DNA of 64,000 nt. Source: Haliclona indistincta. Lineage: Eukaryota > Porifera > Demospongiae > Haplosclerida > Chalinidae. The DNA lies in the NCBI GenBank assembly GCA_964017065.1, contig OZ024791.1, forward strand, positions 4,640,547 to 4,704,546, given 5' to 3'. This document shows, in pieces, positions 1 through 23,807 of this stretch. The notes beneath the pieces were generated by a model. The model was not told the origin of the DNA and ran no database searches. It worked only from the letters and a program-made list of their open reading frames with translations. The position numbers were made by a program, and so were the translations under genes. Position 1 is the stretch's first letter. Every line of letters begins with the position of its first letter.

Positions 1-3190
<3,190 letters not shown>

Positions 3191-3392
3191 GTTGTTTAAA
3201 TCACTGGCACGACCAGTGAGATGTCGCTAGCTCCCAGAGAGACAATGGAGTAACAGAGCTATGTCGATGTCGTGATTTGTCGTCGTCCTAGATCCTTTTC
3301 TCAATAACCACGCCTGCATACCTTTAAATTAATGACGTCATCAAATCACGCCCCAGCCACGTGCTTACTCATGCAATCAACGTGCTCTGAAA
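3191..3392. promoter_or_regulatory. Bidirectional promoter, PP1-A / DUS4L-A
   Basis: A gap of 202 bp separates the divergent start codons of the phosphatase (3190, minus) and the dihydrouridine synthase (3393, plus). It contains a perfect CRE-like palindrome tgacgtca at 3333-3340 and an E-box cacgtg at 3358-3363. Both sites are kept at the equivalent places in the duplicate (9643-9650 and 9668-9673). Sharing by both genes is inferred from geometry. Confidence 0.6.
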
Positions 3393-3639
3393 ATGGAGAG
3401 AGCGAGCATACAAGACATGCTGCGCTCTAGCTCTGGAGAGACTGTGAAGGTGTGTGCACCAATGGTACGCTATTCCAAGTGAGTTTACAACATAGCTTTA
3501 TAATTATCATTAGTTTATTTCTGTTTCTTTATTCAGGCTTCCATTTAGAACACTAGTTCGTAAGTGAGTTGTCAAACAGCCAACCCCATTGAGGAGTGTG
3601 GGTCTCTCATACCTCTCCATTGCACCTCTCGCAGGTACG

Positions 3640-3945
3640 CGTGTGATGTTGCCTGTACTCCGATGATTGTCAGTGAATCATTTATTAACTCTCAGAAAGC
3701 TCGTGATGTAGAGTTCACCACTGATGCAGGTACACAGCCAGTGACTGCATACTCATCTTATTGTTGTGTAGGAGACCGACCGCTGGCAGCAAACTGTGCT
3801 ACCAGCGGTCGGTCTCCTACACAACAATAAGCTAGATGAGTATGCAGTCACTTGCTGTGTACCTGCGTCAGTGGTGAACTCAACATCGCGAGCTTTCTGA
3901 GAGTTAATAAATGATTCACTGACAATCATCGGAGTACAGGCAACA
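3640..3945. repeat. Inverted duplication of exon 3/intron 3/exon 4 in DUS4L copy A
   Basis: The sequence about 3640-3795 is repeated in reverse complement at about 3798-3945. The turn-around occurs at the short palindromic stretch gctggcagc, and the right end re-joins ordinary exon 4 sequence at gattttgcagctg (about 3945). Copy B has neither the inverted segment nor the join. The pattern fits template switching or foldback repair during replication. Confidence 0.85.
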
Positions 3946-4192
3946 TGATTTTGCAGCTGCTGCGCTTCTGATAGCTCCGTGAGTAATATTGCTAGTAATA
4001 ATTTTACGAAATGACTATTGCCATCGACCGGTGGCGCGTTCAGCCACAGACTGGCTATTGCCACCGACCGGTGGCGCGTTCAGCCACAGACTGGCTATTG
4101 CCACCGACCGGTGGCGCGTTCAGCCGCAGACTGGCTATTGCCACCGACAGATCACTATAAAGGCTTGTTTTGTGAATAGACCGGTCAGCAGG

Positions 4193-4275
4193 TTTCGGTG
4201 GCTCAGCGGTTTAGTACGGTGGTTTGTAGTGCATTCGTTCTGGGTTCGATTCTCGCTGCATGCATAGCTTTTTAA
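4193..4275 (+). repeat. tRNA-derived (SINE-like) segment with A and B boxes
   Basis: A box A-like tggctcagcgg (about 4199-4209) is followed about 43 nt later by a box B-like gggttcgattc (about 4242-4252) and then by T-rich runs at about 4269-4281 that could end Pol III transcription. The arms do not fold into a good tRNA: the acceptor stem fails and the T stem is imperfect. This is therefore a tRNA relic or SINE head, not a functional tRNA gene. It lies within the 726-bp insertion. Confidence 0.55.
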
Positions 4276-4319
4276 TTTTTTTTATAGAAAACTTTAGTTT
4301 TTTTAACTAATAATATTAC

Positions 4320-4500
4320 TCGACGCTCCTTAGTTAGGACGACCTTCCCGACGATCCTTAGTTAGGAAGACCCTCCAGACGATCCTTAGTTAGAAAGACC
4401 CTCCCGACGATCCTTAGTTAGGAAGACCCTCCCGACGATCCTTAGGGTTAGTAAGGGCCGAAGGCCCGTTTTAGGACGACCATCCCGACTTTTCGCAGTT
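4320..4500 (+). repeat. 28-bp tandem repeat (about 5 units)
   Basis: The motif gacgatccttagttaggaag followed by accctccc repeats about five times with a 28-bp period between 4320 and 4445. It then degenerates with the short palindrome gggccgaaggccc. It is internal to the inserted element in DUS4L copy A. Confidence 0.75.
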
Positions 4501-5849
4501 AGGAGAAGTTTTTTTTAGGGTTTAGTAGTAGCCCACGAGTGGGTGTGGTTAACTGTATTATGAATATTAATTAGGCGGCATTCCAACCGGTGGCAATAGC
4601 AGTTCTGTGGCTGTTAGCGCCACCGACCGGTGGCAATAGCGTTTTTGTGACTGATAGCGCCACCGACCGGTAGCAATAGCGTGTTCATGGCTGGTTCCAG
4701 GCACCGATTTGTCGGTGGCAATAGCCACGGCCATAATTTTATTAATGATCATAACAATTTCTATTGCTAGGCATGTTGATGCTGTGGATCTGAACTGTGG
4801 CTGTCCACAAAAGTATAAACCACCTCTTCACATGCTCCTCCTCATGAAATATCAATCCTGTGTAGATGGGCTCTTGCAGAGGGCTATGGAGCTCACCTGA
4901 TCCAGCATCGTGATCTACTATCAGACATGATCAAAGAGGCTAAAAGACGCTCTGGAGCGCCAGTGTCTATTAAAATACGTATTCATCGTGATCTGAGGTA
5001 TGAATCAACTTGTAGTTGGTATCAGCATTGTTTATTGTATAGGCAGACAGTGGAGCTGGTACAAGCTGCTGAGCAAGCTGGAGTGGAGTGGATTACTGTT
5101 CATGGCAGGACTACTCAGCAACGAACCGAGCCAGTCAATTTTGAAGCCATTAAACTGGTCTGTGAATACTGCTACGTACAACTACTAAAATTAATATTGT
5201 TACCTGTTGTAGGTGAAAGAGAGTGTTAGTGTCCCGGTATTAGCTAATGGTGACATCAAAACATCAGCCGACATTACTGCAGTGGTAGCCAACACTGGTG
5301 TGGATGGTGAGACTGTGCTAGTGATGAGCTGTGCACTCCTTTGATCTCTACTAGGTGTCATGTGTGCTAGAGGAATACTACAAAATCCGTCCATTTTTGC
5401 TGGTTATGATACAACTCCTCTTCAGTGTGTCCAAGACTGGGTAAGTTATGCTTTGATACAGTATCGGCTATTCACTTACTGCTCAGGTCGATATATCACT
5501 AAGAATAGGAGTGACCTTCTCCTGTTTTCATCATCATCTCATGTTCATGCTAGAGAAGGTGACTACCAAATCAGGTACGAGTTGACAAGATGGTTAATAC
5601 ATTTTACTTATTCTGCTTTTAGAAAAACGTATCTTCAACACTCTAGCCAGCACACCTGCAGTCCTCGACTATCTAGCAGATCGCTATAACATTAACTCTG
5701 AACATTCATGTACAAATTGATACAATAATGTTATTCTTGCTAGTTTTATTATCATTGCTGCTCAGCAATGATATGTAGGAATGTCATATTGTGAATGCAT
5801 GAATGAGGACGAGCATAGATGTGATATTGCTATTTTGTATTTTGCTCAG

Positions 5850-6440
5850 GAAAAACTTGCTCCAGTTCCTGAGGCAGCTAAGGAATGGCGGCCTAGAGAT
5901 CCACCAGAATTCTGTCGGTTTTACATGGGTCAGTGCTAACATAATGGTATCAAATGTTTGTGATGTGCTAGTCCATGCTTTTGTGTAATGACACTAATCC
6001 GTTCTCTTGCTACAGGATCTAGTGCTGGGGCTGGTAGTGAAGTGTTCCATGTGTATCGTCACCTGAGACGATACGAGAATACACGACAGCAGTGGATCGA
6101 AGAGAACGCCACAAAAGAAGATAAGGACCTTCAATTCTTAATGACCTTAGCGGCAAGGAAGACTGCTGATAAAGAACGGACAGCAAAGAAGCGTGCAAAA
6201 AGGTTCAAATACCAAACAGCTTATTTATGAAAATTTTATGAGCGTCTTTCTCTAACTCTCAGATTACGTAAAAAGCAACGACAAAAGGAACATAGTAATC
6301 AACCAAAGAATGAATCAGCCGACAACAAAGAGAAGGCGGTAGAGGAGGAAGTAGCAGAGAAGGAAATAGCAGATGATGAGGACGATGAGAAAGAGGAAGA
6401 TGAAGATCATGAAAATTGTTTTGTCATTGGCGGCAGATAA
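5850..6440 (+). pseudogene. PRKRIP1: PRKRIP1-like (spliceosome C-complex protein) gene lacking its 5' exon(s)
   Basis: Three exons are seen: 5850 to about 5929 (EKLAPVPEAAKEW..PPEF), about 6016-6202 (SSAGAGSEVFHVYRHLRRYE, then a basic helix rich in K/R) and about 6263-6440 (acidic tail ending CFVIGGR, stop 6438-6440). The SSAGAG..FHVYRHLRR block is the signature of PRKRIP1, a small nuclear protein that binds double-stranded RNA and structured RNA in the catalytic spliceosome. The N-terminal part expected before EKLAPVPE is not found: sequence similar to the duplicated DUS4L downstream flank ends at about 5797, only some 50 bp before the acceptor. A duplication junction therefore appears to have cut the gene in its first intron. 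It could still be transcribed with a new 5' exon. Intron 2 of the fragment uses a GTTCAA donor. Confidence 0.8.
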
Positions 6441-6681
6441 AACTAACCCCTCAATCTCTTAGTTTAAACTCTCACTGTTTTTTCTGCTGTGCTAAGTATC
6501 TTATTGCACACACTCTTCCTCTCTACCACTCTACTTGAATAAAAGTCAAAAACATAATGCTACACATTGATAAAAGAGTGAGCGACCAATGCACTGTACA
6601 TGTAAACCACTAAATTATTGTAACAGTACATGTGTAGTTAAGAGTCGGACAATGTGTGTGTGTGTGTGACTAGAAGAACGT
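6441..6681. other. Intergenic, convergent gene ends
   Basis: A short AT-rich space lies between the PRKRIP1-like stop (plus) and the PP1-B stop (minus). It contains an aataaa polyadenylation-type hexamer near 6538 and a (gt)n tract at about 6653-6668. No coding potential is seen. Confidence 0.5.
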
Positions 6682-9511
<2,830 letters not shown>

Positions 9512-9702
9512 GTTGTTTAAATCACTGGTACGACCAGTGAGATGTCGCTAGCTCCCAGAGAGACAATGGAGTAACAGAGCTATGTCGATGTCGTGATTGT
9601 CGTCCTTTTCTCAATAACCACGCCTACATACCTTCAAATTAATGACGTCATCAAATCACGCCCCAGCCACGTGCTTACGCATGCAAACAACGTGCTCTGA
9701 AA
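9512..9702. promoter_or_regulatory. Bidirectional promoter, PP1-B / DUS4L-B
   Basis: The 191 bp between the divergent start codons contain a perfect CRE-like tgacgtca (9643-9650) and an E-box cacgtg (9668-9673). Both are conserved in the other copy of the duplication. There is no clear TATA box. Function is inferred. Confidence 0.6.
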
Positions 9703-11178
9703 ATGGAGAGAGCGAGCATACAAGACATGCTGCGCTCTGGAGAGACTGTGAAGGTGTGTGCTCCAATGGTACGCTATTCCAAGTGAGTTTACAACATAGC
9801 TTTATAATTATCAATATCATTAGTTTATTCCTGTTTCTTTATTCAGGCTTCCATTTAGAACACTAGTTCGTAAGTGAGTTGTCAAACAGCCAACCCCATT
9901 GAGGAGTGTGGGTCTCTCATACCTCTCCATTGCACCTCTCGCAGGTACGCGTGTGATGTTGCCTGTACTCCGATGATTGTCAGTGAATCATTTATTAACT
10001 CTCAGAAAGCTCGTGATGTAGAGTTCACCACTGATGCAGGTACACAGCAAGTGACTGCATACTCATCTTATTGTTGTGTAGGAGACCGACCGCTGGTAGC
10101 ACAGTTTGCTGCCAGCAATGCTGATAATTTTGCAGCTGCTGCACTTCTGATAGCTCCGTGAGTAATATTGCTATTAATGATCATAACAATTTCTATTGCT
10201 AGGCATGTTGATGCCGTGGATCTGAACTGTGGCTGTCCACAAAAGTATAAACCACCTCTTCACATGTTCCCTCCTTACGAAATATCAATCCTGTGTAGAT
10301 GGGCTCTTGCTGAAGGCTATGGAGCTCACCTGATCCAGCATCGTGAACTACTATCAGACATGGTCAAAGAGGCTAAAAGACGCTCTGGAGCGCCAGTGTC
10401 TATTAAAATACGTATTCATCGTGATCTAAGGTATAAATCAACTTGTAGTTGGTATCAGCATTGTGTATTGTACAGGCAGACAGTGGAGCTGGTACAAGCT
10501 GCTGAGCAAGCTGGAGTGGAGTGGATTACTGTTCATGGCAGGACTACCCAGCAACGAACTGAGCCAGTCAATTTTGAAGCCATTAAACTGGTCTGTGAAT
10601 ACTGCTACGTACAACTACTAAAATTAATATTGTTACCTGTTGTAGGTGAAAGAGAGTGTTAGTGTCCCAGTATTAGCTAATGGTGACATCAAAACATCAG
10701 CCGACATTACTGCAGTGGTAGCCAGCACTGGTGTGGATGGTGAGACTGTGCTAGTGATGAGCTGTGCACTCCTTTGATCTCCACTAGGTGTCATGTGTGC
10801 TAGAGGAATACTGCAGAATCCGTCCATTTTTGCTGGCTATCATACAACTCCTCTTCAGTGTGTCCAAGACTGGGTAAGTTATGCTTTGATACAGTATCGG
10901 CAAAAGGAATGAACTCTTGGTATCGGCTGTTCACTTACTGCTCAGGTCGATATTTCACTAAGAACAGGAGTGACCTTCTCCTGTTTTCATCATCATCTCA
11001 TGTTCATGCTAGAGAAGGTGACTACCAAATCAGGTACGAGTTGACAAGATGGTTAATACATTTACTTATTCTGCTTTTAGAAAAACGTATCTTCAACACT
11101 CTAGCCAGCACCGCTGCAGTCCTCGACTATCTAGAAGATCACTATAACATTAACTCTAAACATTCATGTACAAATTGA
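9703..11178 (+). CDS. DUS4L: tRNA-dihydrouridine synthase DUS4L-type, copy B (complete)
   Basis: This flavoenzyme reduces uridine to dihydrouridine in the tRNA D loop; the DUS4/DUS4L family acts at positions 20a/20b. The start is the ATG at 9703 (MERASIQDMLRSGETVKVCA). About eleven short exons are separated by introns of roughly 45-80 bp. Successive landmarks: KVCAPMVRYSKLPFRTLVRK, YACDVACTPMI, AGDRPLVAQFAAS, HVDAVDLNCGCPQKWALAEG (FMN-barrel loop with the conserved catalytic Cys in NCGCPQ), VSIKIRIH, WITVHGRTTQQRTEPVNFEA, VSVPVLANGDI, GVMCARGILQNPSIFAGY, then a helical tail MLEKVTTKSEKRIFNTLAST ending HSCTN. The order and length match human DUS4L. It is a downstream twin of the broken copy at 3393. 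Confidence 0.93.
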
Positions 11179-11548
11179 TACATTTCCTATAATAATGTTA
11201 TAATTATTCTTGCTAGTTTTATTATCATTGCTGCTCAGCAATGATATGTAGGAATGTGGGGATGTAGTAAAATAACTACCTAAAAATAATTGATAGTTAT
11301 TTCAAATTGCTTGTACCAATGTTTTGATGTAATGTCTACACGCATTTCCTGTTTGAATTTTGTTCCTTGGACTGTTCATCCATTGGTTATTGTCTTTTTG
11401 CACTCACTATGATGCTACATGCACATGGACACAAATGATCTTTTGCTCAGGAGAAGACAAAAAATGTAAAGTAGAGCAATAAAGAGGATTGATAATGTGT
11501 AGAATATAGTTCAAAGCTACATGTACTTGTACCAGAACTGTTGAACAA
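11179..11548. other. Intergenic, convergent ends of DUS4L-B and the EGF receptor gene
   Basis: AT-rich spacer. Similarity with the flank of DUS4L copy A stops at about 11257, which marks the right edge of the tandem duplication. An aataaa-type hexamer lies near 11479. No gene is seen. Confidence 0.5.
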
Positions 11549-19326
<7,778 letters not shown>

Positions 19327-20017
19327 CTTAAAGAATTTACTATAATAAGCAAAGCCATAATTATTCACTTTATCACAGCACTAGATCACTTTATCACAGC
19401 ACTAGATCACTTTATCACAGCTATAGCCATGGTCAGCTCGATAACACTGAGACACAGCTATGACTCTGCAGACAGACTACTCTGTGCAGAATGCAGACGG
19501 GGTAGGATAGCATATAATATTATAGCTTTTGGAAATGTTACTCAAAATCTGCAATTACGTAAAACACCAAAAAATCTTATTAGGCTTCAGTGCAACAAAG
19601 CTGCAAGTACAGACCATAGATAATCTATGTACAGCCGGACTGAGCATGCAGTATGATGCCGCAGAAACCGAAAAAGGAAAATGCATCTAAATGTACAATA
19701 CGTGCAATAAAGTAGCGCTTTAGTGCTCTGTAGAATAGCTTACCTTTATGTCGATTCGTCAACAAAATTAATCTAGCTCGAGTCTGCGAACTCTTACTGC
19801 AAGTTTAACTGTATCATGACTGTATAAACTCAATGGTTACGTCACAGTCACTTGGTCACGTGCATCGTCTCTGAGTCTCCCCGCAAGTCGACTCTGTTCA
19901 GTACGCTACTTGTTTCATATACGTGCTGTTAGGGAGGCTATCATTTCTCTTGGTGCGTGCTCAGCTGCTGTGTCGGGGTGTCAAGAGTACACGGTGCTCA
20001 GGTAACTTTACAAACTC
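19327..20017. promoter_or_regulatory. Divergent intergenic region between the EGF receptor and the single-exon membrane gene
   Basis: About 0.7 kb with opposite-facing genes on either side. Three direct copies of atcactttatcacagc lie at about 19367-19420. The sequence becomes less AT-rich near 19850-19990 (gtcacgtgcatcg), which is a plausible promoter for the gene at 20060. No coding sequence is recognised. Confidence 0.4.
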
Positions 20018-23000
20018 ATGATAAAAGTGTGCTGTAGACATTTTATTCATATTGCAGCAATGCATTGTCACCAACTGTTAGTCGTCCTGGTGTTGGTGCA
20101 TGCTACTGCCAGCTCTTCGCCTCTCAATGTGACTGTAAGTGATAAAGGTACTGACAATTCCTCTTGCTTACAAATGAACACCACTCAAGCTTGTCGTACG
20201 TTGGAATTCGTGTTAAAGCAGCTTTTTTCTCCTCTCGAATCTGATGTCATTCTAGTCAATGTACTCAACAATCAGTCTCTGGATGTATCTTCGCCGTATA
20301 TATTCAACAGTCCTTTTACGTTGGTTGTTACAGGAGTGGGCTATCCGTCTATCACATTCGATTCTAACGGCAATCTAACAATGCATTGTAACAGCTCGTC
20401 AAATTTTACATGGAGAGGTTTGGTGTTTAAGGGAGGCAATATCCTTCACCAAAACCTTCATACCATTACTTTTGACGATTGCAAACTTCTTTTACCACTT
20501 GGAATGGATATACGTTACGTGCGAAAAATGATCATTAACAACAGTGACGTTGGAGTTCCGAATACACGGTGTACACCAATTTTCTTAAGGGCATGCAATG
20601 ATAGTGTACCATGCAATGTCATATTCTCTTCCAATACTATAGCTAACTGTGGAACAACACCTCTCAGTAACTTGCTATATTTTAATCTTTTCGGCAATTT
20701 GACGATCATTAATAACGTGTTTACTCAATTAAATTTAACTCAAGTTAACAGACTTGTGTTTGTTTCTGGTATTACCATGAGCTTGACATTTCAAAATAAT
20801 TCTTTCGTGGAAAATATAATTGGACTTGGTATTGAATTTGAAATTTCAGGATCCAACGGTCAGATTACTGTTCAGCAGAATCGCTTCCTTCACAATGAAA
20901 TACCTAAAAAATACAATGTATTTCTTCAAGCTATCTTTTATTTTGATATGATTCAAAGCTCAAACTTGAATGTTATTTTCTCCGAAAACTTGTATTACAA
21001 CAACTCTAAATTGCTAATTCTTAACTTGCAAACAGATTCCACTAGTACAGTGAATGCGATACTGAACTCGGAAAGTGTGATTGATAATATCGGGCCCTCT
21101 ACTCCACAGCAGTGCCTCCCTATAACTGATATAGCTATAAAGAAAAACTGTTTGGGGCTATTCATTCTTGAGGGCTTGAAAGAACTCAATTTGTCAAACA
21201 TCACTGCCAGTGGTAATCGTATCTACATTGACACGAATGCAATACCGCGGGGAGACGAATTATCTCACGACGGTTACGTAAGATTTTCGTCTCTTTTCTT
21301 TCTAGCCAATAATACCGATATGTTCTTATCGGACACAGTTTTCAGCAAAAACTATGGAACACCGATTATCTTCTGGCATGTATTTATTGATATTGACATT
21401 GACTCTCCTTTTTCTCTAACTTTGTCCGGTAATGTCGTGTTTGCTAACAACATAGGATTCTTGGGTGGAGCATTTGCTGCTTATAACAAGGATATTAATA
21501 TCTACACCATATCTTCCACTTATTTGAAATTCATAGGAAACTATGCATTGTATGGTGGAGCAGGCTACATTGAGAAGATGGCGTTTGGAATATGTGATGA
21601 CAATTTAACAATCAACTTTACTGATAATAGTGCCGTCACAAATGGAGACACAATATACTTTTCCACTGACCCTTCAAATACAGTCAAACCTGTATATTGC
21701 AAAAATGTCCCGAGATTAAACACTGTTAAAGGGATTCATTCGTATGCTACTAATCTTTCATACGTGCCTAACCTGGATAGTACAGAACACCTCATCTTTC
21801 CAGGTCAAGAACTCATAGTCAATATCACGATAACCGATTACTTTGGTCTACCATCTTCATGCACTGCTGACATTTACCTTCAGTGTGACAATATGTTACT
21901 CTTATGTCCTCAACAAGTGACACTAAAAGGACCAGAAACAGTGGTACTAGCACAAGCCAACAACACTACCTATTCGACCATTGATACTGGTCATATTCTT
22001 GAGTCCTCACAAGATGTAAACAATAATGTATCGGTACTGCTGAGATGTCGAAATACTGCCAACGCACAAGTGATGATTCCTCTGAATATTACCCAGTGCC
22101 CTCTGGGGTTCTATTATAGTCAGAAAGAACGTGTCTGCAAGTGTATTGAAGGTGTTGGTGATAATTTGTTTGTCTGCTCATCAAGATATGGAGGATCCTG
22201 TGTAGCACATGGTTACTGGTATGGTGAGTTTGCCACTGATAATAGCACTGGTTCTACAGCATACACTGTCAGCAAATGCTCATTCCCTGAGTGTGCTTTA
22301 TCCTATGAAGCTTGTCCTTCTGAGTTGTTACCAGCAGGTGCAACCAGCGAGTTTTTCCGTCTTCATTTCGATCCTGATTCCCAATGCTCTGAAGGAAGAG
22401 GTGGAGTGCTGTGCAGAAATTGTGCTCAAGATTATGCCTTTACATTTACAGCTTCTTCTTGTGTTCCTGATACTGAATGTGTCTTGTGGCAACCATTCCT
22501 GATCTTACTGTTTAGTTTAGTCTTCCAAGTGACCATTGCATTGATGCTTTTCTTCTTAGTCAGATTCAAGTTTGCACTTGGTAGTGGCATTCTCTATTGT
22601 CCAATGTTTTTTCTAGCCATTGTTCATCATCTTCCATTGGATAACTATCCTTTCTTGAACACAGCAGTGTCAATGGTGTCATCAATCCCTCTAATCAATC
22701 TCGAGTTGTTTGGCCTAATCCCATGGTGCTTTTTCCATCCAGTTAGCAAGCTATACAACTATTTTCTTCACTATCTTGGTCCATTGATAATTCTTATAGT
22801 TATTTCACTAATATTTCTGTTTGCTCGTTGGTGTCCCAATTTGCTTCGTCGAATACAGAGTTCTCCTCTGAGAGCTTTATGCATCTTGATGTTTCTCTCA
22901 TTCTGGTCTTTATCTGACATCAGTTTGAACATTCTTACTCCAGTTGTGATTCGATATAAAGCTGGACAGTCTGTGTCAACAGGATTGTTTGTGTCAATTC

Positions 23001-23665
23001 AGCCTGATGTTAAGTATTTCTCTTTGTCTCACATTCCAGTAGCCATTCCAGCACTGCTGGTAATGATAGTAGTCATTGCTCCATTAGTATTCATACTCTT
23101 TGGCTCTACTTTATTATCAAAGGTCACCAACCTCAATCGTATTAAGCCGTTCCTCGATGAATTTCAGTCCTGCTATAAAGACAACTTTCGTTGGTTTTCG
23201 TCAGTGTATTTCATTGTGTGGATTGCACTCATCATAATCTTAATATACTCTGATGTGTTTGCCTATCAAACCATACTGGTCCTCCTTTTGCTCACACACA
23301 TAGTCATACAACCATACTCTAGCACGACGCTCAATATCATGGACACTCTTCTACTGACCGATGTCAACATTCTTGTTGTTCTCATCAACTACTATCCAGC
23401 ATCGTTCATCCCTGCTCAAATAGCTGTGTACAGTCTTGTGTTAGGACCCTTACTGTTTGCTGGTATATATCTAGTATACTACCTGGCCATTAAGTATGAT
23501 GTGTGGACTCGTATAAAAGGTGCTCGAAAAAAGAAAAATCTTCAACCCAAGCAGTTGAGATTACCAGATGAGGAAGATGATGTTGTGCATCACAATGTTA
23601 CAACACAGCATATTTCTGTAGAGGACTTTAGAGAACCTCTCATTGCAGTAGTGAATGCTGACTGA
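20018..23665 (+). CDS. Single-exon polytopic membrane protein with large extracellular N-terminus, family unrecognised
   Basis: The reading frame is 1215 codons without introns. The second Met (20060; MHCHQLLVVLVLVHATASSS) starts a better signal peptide than the first at 20018. Residues of about 40-640 are rich in Asn/Ser/Thr, with many N-glycosylation sequons and repeated short patterns such as FxxNxxxxNN, as expected of a right-handed beta-helix. A Cys-rich stretch follows (about 700-830), with GRGGVLCRNCAQDYAF just before the membrane part. From about residue 830 there are roughly eight hydrophobic spans (FLILLFSLVFQVTIALMLFF, PLIILIVISLIFLFARW, IVWIALIIILIYSDVF and others). The C-terminal tail is acidic and ends EPLIAVVNAD. 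The layout suggests a surface receptor or adhesion protein; no function is assigned. A fragment of the same gene lies at 24370-24449. Confidence 0.8.
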   Translation: MIKVCCRHFIHIAAMHCHQLLVVLVLVHATASSSPLNVTVSDKGTDNSSCLQMNTTQACRTLEFVLKQLFSPLESDVILVNVLNNQSLDVSSPYIFNSPFTLVVTGVGYPSITFDSNGNLTMHCNSSSNFTWRGLVFKGGNILHQNLHTITFDDCKLLLPLGMDIRYVRKMIINNSDVGVPNTRCTPIFLRACNDSVPCNVIFSSNTIANCGTTPLSNLLYFNLFGNLTIINNVFTQLNLTQVNRLVFVSGITMSLTFQNNSFVENIIGLGIEFEISGSNGQITVQQNRFLHNEIPKKYNVFLQAIFYFDMIQSSNLNVIFSENLYYNNSKLLILNLQTDSTSTVNAILNSESVIDNIGPSTPQQCLPITDIAIKKNCLGLFILEGLKELNLSNITASGNRIYIDTNAIPRGDELSHDGYVRFSSLFFLANNTDMFLSDTVFSKNYGTPIIFWHVFIDIDIDSPFSLTLSGNVVFANNIGFLGGAFAAYNKDINIYTISSTYLKFIGNYALYGGAGYIEKMAFGICDDNLTINFTDNSAVTNGDTIYFSTDPSNTVKPVYCKNVPRLNTVKGIHSYATNLSYVPNLDSTEHLIFPGQELIVNITITDYFGLPSSCTADIYLQCDNMLLLCPQQVTLKGPETVVLAQANNTTYSTIDTGHILESSQDVNNNVSVLLRCRNTANAQVMIPLNITQCPLGFYYSQKERVCKCIEGVGDNLFVCSSRYGGSCVAHGYWYGEFATDNSTGSTAYTVSKCSFPECALSYEACPSELLPAGATSEFFRLHFDPDSQCSEGRGGVLCRNCAQDYAFTFTASSCVPDTECVLWQPFLILLFSLVFQVTIALMLFFLVRFKFALGSGILYCPMFFLAIVHHLPLDNYPFLNTAVSMVSSIPLINLELFGLIPWCFFHPVSKLYNYFLHYLGPLIILIVISLIFLFARWCPNLLRRIQSSPLRALCILMFLSFWSLSDISLNILTPVVIRYKAGQSVSTGLFVSIQPDVKYFSLSHIPVAIPALLVMIVVIAPLVFILFGSTLLSKVTNLNRIKPFLDEFQSCYKDNFRWFSSVYFIVWIALIIILIYSDVFAYQTILVLLLLTHIVIQPYSSTTLNIMDTLLLTDVNILVVLINYYPASFIPAQIAVYSLVLGPLLFAGIYLVYYLAIKYDVWTRIKGARKKKNLQPKQLRLPDEEDDVVHHNVTTQHISVEDFREPLIAVVNAD

Positions 23666-23807
23666 CAATTTAGAGTGATAATGTTGATTGTTTATAATAG
23701 TAAACATTAATTATTTTGTGAACATTAACTTCATAATTTGGTGTGTAATAATATTTATTGTATATAGTCTACCATCGTTGAACATTGTAGTTATAATATT
23801 ATTGCTA
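23666..23807. other. 3' flank of the single-exon membrane gene
   Basis: AT-rich sequence between the stop at 23665 and the RECK-tail relic. It has several taata/ttaatt runs. No gene is seen. Confidence 0.4.

Larger units (their letters stand above)
4007..4732. mobile_element. Non-autonomous DNA element with subterminal 40-bp repeats, in intron 4 of DUS4L copy A
   Basis: A 726-bp insertion absent from copy B is bounded by the 9-bp direct repeat ataatttta (3998-4006 and 4733-4741). Both ends carry inverted versions of ctattgccaccgaccggtgg. On the left these form a tandem array of period 40 bp (units at 4021, 4061, 4101, 4141). On the right about three units run in the opposite sense (4580-4720). 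The centre holds a tRNA-like segment and a 28-bp tandem repeat. No transposase is present. Superfamily not recognised. Confidence 0.75.
3393..5720 (+). pseudogene. tRNA-dihydrouridine synthase (DUS4L-type), copy A, broken in exon 4
   Basis: Same gene as the intact copy at 9703-11178. Exon 1 (ATG 3393; KVCAPMVRYSK), exon 2 and exon 3 (RYACDVACTPMIVSESF.. to FTTDAG) are readable. Exons 5-11 from about 4771 (HVDAVDLNCGCPQK, IKIRIH, WITVHGRTTQQRTEPVNFEA) to the stop at 5718-5720 are also readable. Exon 4 is destroyed: after GDRPLAANCATS the sequence turns back on itself, and an inverted copy of exon 4/intron 3/exon 3 (about 3798-3945) brings an in-frame stop at 3828-3830. Intron 4 has also gained a 726-bp insertion (4007-4732). 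Skipping exon 4 does not restore frame, because exon 3 ends in phase 1 and exon 4 in phase 2. A functional product is therefore unlikely unless cryptic splicing is used. Confidence 0.85.

Noticed and set aside
4193..4262. Possible functional tRNA gene
   Set aside because: A and B boxes are present, but the acceptor arms do not pair and the T stem is imperfect; treated as a tRNA-derived SINE-like relic.
4321..4450. CRISPR-like array of 28-bp repeats
   Set aside because: The units are directly abutting with no unique spacers and sit in a eukaryotic intron insertion; a minisatellite.
22209..22502. 97-codon plus frame inside the 1215-codon gene
   Set aside because: It overlaps the long frame in another phase and has no features of its own.
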